A stretch of DNA of 64,000 nucleotides from Bifidobacterium pongonis (GTDB taxonomy: Bacteria; Actinomycetota; Actinomycetes; Actinomycetales; Bifidobacteriaceae), in assembly GCF_019331805.1 (NCBI RefSeq), contig NZ_JAHBBE010000001.1, positions 62,001 through 126,000 on the forward strand. Direction: 5' to 3'. This document shows positions 60,274 to 64,000 of the stretch, piece after piece (within the stretch, counting starts at the first letter, position 1; the number at the start of each line of letters is the position of its first letter). The notes under the pieces are model-generated. The model was given only the letters and a program-made list of their open reading frames with translations, did no database searches and had not been told where the DNA came from. The position numbers and the translations under genes are program-made.

Positions 60274-61206
60274 TCATGGCAGGGTGCGCTTCGCGCGGAT
60301 CGCCTGGGCGCGTGCTGCCAGCTGATCGTCCGAAGGGTAGGCGACGTGTTCCAACGTCAATCCCTGCGGCGCGATCGGCCCGGTGCTGCCTTCGCGCTTG
60401 GGCACGGCCATTTTGCCCGCGAACCAGTCGAGGTCCCGCTTGCCGAGACCGACCTGTACGCAGCCGTTGACCAGCGATCGCACCATATTGCGGGCGAAGG
60501 CGTCGGCGACGATGGTGAAGCAAACCAGACCGGATTCGAAGGTCGGCACGATATACCCGGTTTCCGAGCCTTTTTCCCGGCCGGTTTCCGATGCGTTCGG
60601 TGCAACGAGCGGCGACGTGCCGATGCGTGTCCATCGCGCACGCTTGACTTCGCGGATGGTGGTGCCTCCCGGATTCGGGGTGGCGAAGGAACCGAAATCA
60701 TGCAGGCCGATGGTCATTGCCGCGGCATGGTTCATCGCCTCGATGTCGAGGTCATCGTCGATGTGGAGCACGCAGCCGCGCAGCCGCGGGTCGACTTCGC
60801 TTCGGCGGTCGGCGATGCGATACACGTACGTGCGTTCCAGCGCGGAGAATCTGGCGTCGAAGCCTTCCGGCGCCACGCTGATGCGGTGAATGGCGATGTC
60901 AGCGGGCAGCAGACGCTGCAGGCGATGTTCCAAAGCGGTCACCGCGGGAACCTTCATATGCCCGACCGCCCGTTGCAGGACATCATCGCTGATGTCGATA
61001 TGGCACACCTGATGGCTGGCGTGCACGCCCGTATCGGTACGCCCCGCCACCACCAGGCGCAGCGGCTCGTCGGCATCATCGGCGGCGACACGCAGGATAC
61101 GGTGAAGCGCCTGCTCCACTTCCCCCTGCACCGTGCGAATGTCTGGTTGCACGGCCCATCCGTAGAATGCCCCGCCGTCATATGCCAAATCGATCCGAAG
61201 TCTCAT
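60274..61206 (-). CDS. truA: tRNA pseudouridine(38-40) synthase, mirror copy
   Basis: 310 aa, identical to 51235-52167. The pentamer repeat upstream is mirrored at 61282-61349. Confidence 0.93.
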   Translation of the reverse strand: MRLRIDLAYDGGAFYGWAVQPDIRTVQGEVEQALHRILRVAADDADEPLRLVVAGRTDTGVHASHQVCHIDISDDVLQRAVGHMKVPAVTALEHRLQRLLPADIAIHRISVAPEGFDARFSALERTYVYRIADRRSEVDPRLRGCVLHIDDDLDIEAMNHAAAMTIGLHDFGSFATPNPGGTTIREVKRARWTRIGTSPLVAPNASETGREKGSETGYIVPTFESGLVCFTIVADAFARNMVRSLVNGCVQVGLGKRDLDWFAGKMAVPKREGSTGPIAPQGLTLEHVAYPSDDQLAARAQAIRAKRTLP

Positions 61207-61434
61207 AACCACCCATAGTACGGGTTCCCTCAACCTTCGCGCGGCAACCACCCGGTTCGCTTACCGCCTCGAGCAGGCCGCCCGGCATGGCATAGCACGG
61301 CACGGCATGGCGTGATTCGGCACGCTCCGGCATGGCATGGCACGGCATCGCGCACGACGAGGCGAGGCGGTCACGGCTCCGCTCCCCCATTCCCGCTTCC
61401 CGATTCCCGAGGCGCATAAGCCCGCCTCATATAC

Positions 61435-61471
61435 GAAAAAGGCTGGGAACCACGCAGGTTCCCAGCCTTTT
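61435..61471 (-). terminator. alpha-operon terminator, mirror copy
   Basis: Mirror of 50970-51006. Confidence 0.9.
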
Positions 61472-61491
61472 CAACCAGCTAAATTACTGGT

Positions 61492-61959
61492 TCACTCAGC
61501 CTTCTCGGCCTCGTCCTTGGCTTCCTCAACGGGAGCTTCGGCTTCGGCGGCGACCTTGGTCGCGGCTTCGGCTTCCTTGACGACGGCCTTCTTCGGGCTC
61601 ACCGGCTCGGTGACGAGCTCGATGATGGCTGCAGGCGCATTGTCGCCGGTACGGGAGGCGATCTTCACGATGCGGGTGTAGCCGCCCTCGCGCTGCTCCA
61701 TCTGCTCGGCGATCTCGGTGAACAGCTTATGCACGACGGACTTGTTGCGGATGACGCGCATCACGCGACGGCGGGAGTGCAGATCACCGCGCTTGGCGAA
61801 GGTGATCAGGCGCTCGGCCAGCGGACGAAGGCGCTTGGCCTTCGGCAGCGTGGTGGTGATGCGGCCGTTCTGGAACAGGCTGGTAGCCATGTTCGCGAGC
61901 ATAAGGCGCTCGTGTGCCGGGCTGGACGCCAGACGCGGGCCCTTCTTGGGTGTAGGCAT
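61492..61959 (-). CDS. rplQ: 50S ribosomal protein L17, mirror copy
   Basis: 155 aa, identical to 50482-50949. A zero-divergence second copy of a single-copy ribosomal gene argues for an artefact. Confidence 0.95.
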   Translation of the reverse strand: MPTPKKGPRLASSPAHERLMLANMATSLFQNGRITTTLPKAKRLRPLAERLITFAKRGDLHSRRRVMRVIRNKSVVHKLFTEIAEQMEQREGGYTRIVKIASRTGDNAPAAIIELVTEPVSPKKAVVKEAEAATKVAAEAEAPVEEAKDEAEKAE

Positions 61960-62043
61960 TGTTACTCCTTTTGCCGGGCCGGTTCAGGTGGGCAAGAGCC
62001 CGAACATCCGAACCGGTCAAGCGGTTGGTCGAAGGTTATGCGA

Positions 62044-63042
62044 TCACTCGTCTTCCGGGGAGAAGAAAGTGCCGCCTTCGAGATTATTGGGGTCGAAGTC
62101 GCCGAGCGGCGAAGCCTTCAGGGAAAGCCCCAGGGACTGGAGCTTCTCCTTGACCTCGTCGATGGACTTCATACCGAAATTGCGGATGTCGAGCAGATCC
62201 TGCTCGGTGTGGGAGACAAGCTCACCGATGGTGTGGATGCCCTCACGCTTCAGGCAGTTGTAGCTGCGCTGAGTGAGGTTCAGATCCTCAATCGGCACGG
62301 CATGCTCGGGGTTGGCTTCTTCCACAACGGGAGCGGAACCAACCTCAACGCCCTCAGCCTGAACGTTGAGCTCACGGCACAGACCGAAGAGCTCCACCAG
62401 GGTGGAACCGGCGGAAGCCACCGCGTCACGCGGGGAAATGGCCGGCTTGGTCTCCACGTCCAGAATGAGCTTGTCGAAGTCCGTGCGCTGTTCCACACGG
62501 GTGGCCTCGACCTTGTAGCTCACCTTGAGCACCGGGGAGTAGATGGAATCGACCGGGATACGGCCGATTTCGTCAGCATCCTGCTTGTTCATCGACGCCG
62601 GGACGTAACCGCGGCCACGCTCGACGGTGAACTCGATCTCGAGTTCGCCATCTTCGGCGAGGGTGGCGATGTGCTTGTCCGGGTTGGCGATGGTGACGCC
62701 GGCGGGCGGGGTGATATCGCCTGCGGTGGCTTCACCCTTGCCGCTCTTGCGCAGGTACATCACGACGGGCTCATCATATTCGCTGGTGAGCACGATGCCC
62801 TTGATGTTCAGCAGGATCTCGGTGACGTCTTCCTGCACACCCGGCAGAGTGGTGAACTCATGCAGGGCACCGGAGATACGTACCGAAGTAACAGCGGCAC
62901 CCGGAATCGAGCTCAACAGGGTACGGCGCAGCGAGTTGCCAAGCGTGTAGCCGAAGCCCGGTTCAAGCGGTTCGATAGTAAAACGGGAGCGCTGAGGATT
63001 CAGCGATTCCTCGGTAAGAGTCGGACGCTGTGCAATAAGCAC
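62044..63042 (-). CDS. rpoA: RNA polymerase alpha subunit, mirror copy
   Basis: 332 aa, identical to 49399-50397, with the same GTG start and upstream sequence. Confidence 0.95.
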   Translation of the reverse strand: MLIAQRPTLTEESLNPQRSRFTIEPLEPGFGYTLGNSLRRTLLSSIPGAAVTSVRISGALHEFTTLPGVQEDVTEILLNIKGIVLTSEYDEPVVMYLRKSGKGEATAGDITPPAGVTIANPDKHIATLAEDGELEIEFTVERGRGYVPASMNKQDADEIGRIPVDSIYSPVLKVSYKVEATRVEQRTDFDKLILDVETKPAISPRDAVASAGSTLVELFGLCRELNVQAEGVEVGSAPVVEEANPEHAVPIEDLNLTQRSYNCLKREGIHTIGELVSHTEQDLLDIRNFGMKSIDEVKEKLQSLGLSLKASPLGDFDPNNLEGGTFFSPEDE

Positions 63043-63120
63043 TGTGGTATCCTTTCAGCTTCTGAACGGCGGTGCACTCGCCGAACATAAGCACGTTGGA
63101 TGAATATTGTCTAGTAGTGC

Positions 63121-63519
63121 TCAGACGCGACGGCGCTTCGGGGGACGAACGCCGTTGTGTGCTTGCGGGGTGACGTCGGTGATGGAGCCGACTTCAAGAC
63201 CTGCAGACTGCAGGGAGCGGATAGCGGTTTCACGACCGGAACCCGGGCCCTTCACGAATACGTCGACCTTCTTGACGCCGTGTTCCATCGCCTTGCGGGC
63301 GGCGGACTCGGCAGCCATGCCGGCAGCGTACGGCGTGGACTTACGGGAGCCCTTGAAGCCGACGTCGCCACCGGAGGCCCAGGACACCACAGCGCCGGAC
63401 GGATCGGTGATCGAGATGATCGTGTTGTTAAAAGTGGACTTGATGTGCGCCTGCCCGACCGGGACCGACTTGCGGTCGCGGCGACGAGGCTTGCGCGCGG
63501 CTTGCTTCTGAGCTGCCAT
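63121..63519 (-). CDS. rpsK: 30S ribosomal protein S11, mirror copy
   Basis: 132 aa, identical to 48922-49320. Confidence 0.95.
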   Translation of the reverse strand: MAAQKQAARKPRRRDRKSVPVGQAHIKSTFNNTIISITDPSGAVVSWASGGDVGFKGSRKSTPYAAGMAAESAARKAMEHGVKKVDVFVKGPGSGRETAIRSLQSAGLEVGSITDVTPQAHNGVRPPKRRRV

Positions 63520-63601
63520 TGATCCTCGTTTCCTAATAACGAATGTCTTGCTGGCCTACGCGATGAGGATGCACACCTCGTGGCGTATGCCTCGCCACCT
63601 A

Positions 63602-63979
63602 TTACTTGGTGGCCTTCTTCTTTCCGGCGACCGTGCGCTTCGGGCCCTTGCGGGTACGAGCATTGGTCTTGGTGCGCTGACCACGCACGGGAAGACCCTT
63701 ACGGTGACGCTGGCCTTGATAGCAGTTGATCTGAATCTTACGACGGATATCGGCGTCGATCTCACGACGCAGATCGCCCTCGATCTTGAAGTTGGCTTCG
63801 AGGTAGTCACGCAGCGTGATCAGCTGCTCGTCGGTAAGATCCTTGACGCGAATATCCGGGTTGATACCGGTCGCAGCAAGCGTTTGCTTCGCACGAGTGC
63901 GACCCACACCGAAAATGTAGGTGAGGGCGATCTCGATGCGCTTCTCGTTAGGGATGTCGACTCCGGCAAGACGTGCCAT
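63602..63979 (-). CDS. rpsM: 30S ribosomal protein S13, mirror copy
   Basis: 125 aa, identical to 48462-48839. Its ribosome-binding region lies at the very end of the window, so the arm is cut by the window, not by a biological boundary. Confidence 0.95.
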   Translation of the reverse strand: MARLAGVDIPNEKRIEIALTYIFGVGRTRAKQTLAATGINPDIRVKDLTDEQLITLRDYLEANFKIEGDLRREIDADIRRKIQINCYQGQRHRKGLPVRGQRTKTNARTRKGPKRTVAGKKKATK

Positions 63980-64000
63980 TGCGATTCCTTCTATGCTCCG

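Larger units (their letters stand above)
56283..64000 (-). repeat. right arm of the inverted repeat
   Basis: Reverse complement of 48441-56158 with no difference noticed. It continues to the window end and probably beyond. Genes inside are mirror copies and should not be counted as paralogues until the junction is verified. Confidence 0.95.

Noticed and set aside
61492-63979. Second rplQ-rpoA-rpsK-rpsM set as true paralogues
   Set aside because: No divergence at all, including intergenic DNA, and mirror placement around one junction; treated as inverted-repeat copies, probably artefactual.

Overview
ORGANISM. The window reads as a Bifidobacterium chromosome or contig. The supporting evidence is high GC content, a DUF5701 protein, bifunctional adhE, glgX and malQ, a short-LID adenylate kinase, tRNAs without an encoded CCA, and an S10/spc ribosomal cluster of actinobacterial type. 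Species cannot be fixed from the sequence alone.

LAYOUT. 1-8.8 kb: the 5' part of asd (minus strand), a DUF1778 antitoxin remnant, a DUF5701 gene and an Atg22-like MFS gene. These are followed by a methionine/SAM neighbourhood: a 34-residue peptide with 11 Met, a SAM-dependent methyltransferase, metK, a structured RNA plus strong terminator, and an orphan MetQ-type protein. A metallophosphoesterase closes the stretch. 9-24.1 kb: leuA, a class A penicillin-binding protein, UDP-galactopyranose mutase, dinB, tRNA-Ser(GCT), a CapA-like gene, a 2-hydroxyacid dehydrogenase, a YigZ-family gene, a repeat protein, malQ, and rplM-rpsI. 24.1-35.7 kb: glgX, a probable polyol locus (zinc dehydrogenase, RbtT/DalT-type transporter, VOC protein, ROK regulator), adhE with a TGTGA-N6-TCACA palindrome over its promoter, and a YwiC-like membrane protein. 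36-50.9 kb: the S10-spc-alpha cluster rpsJ to rplQ with secY, adk and infA. rpsD and map are absent from their usual places. A large three-way-junction RNA element lies between rpsQ and rplN. 51-56.1 kb: truA, a two-gene ATP-grasp/alpha-E plus transglutaminase unit, tRNA-Ser(CGA), and a truncated DUF4439-like gene.

THE PALINDROME. From 48441 to 56158 the sequence is repeated, apparently without a mismatch, as its reverse complement at 56283-64000. Position p pairs with 112441-p, and the two arms are separated by a 124-nt asymmetric spacer. The second set of rpsM, rpsK, rpoA, rplQ, truA, the ATP-grasp pair and tRNA-Ser(CGA) is therefore a mirror copy. The repeat runs off the window end, its junction cuts a gene, and it duplicates essential genes with no divergence. 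A fold-back (hairpin) sequencing, amplification or assembly chimera is the likeliest explanation. A real inverted duplication would be remarkable and is easy to test.

HOW IT FITS. Most of the window is housekeeping: translation, secretion, cell wall, glycogen and maltodextrin turnover, and fermentation. The regions most worth following up are the methionine neighbourhood with its Met-rich leader peptide and riboswitch-like RNA, the rpsQ-rplN RNA element, the ATP-grasp/transglutaminase pair, and a recurring pattern of -10-like boxes 6-8 nt upstream of start codons that suggests many leaderless mRNAs.
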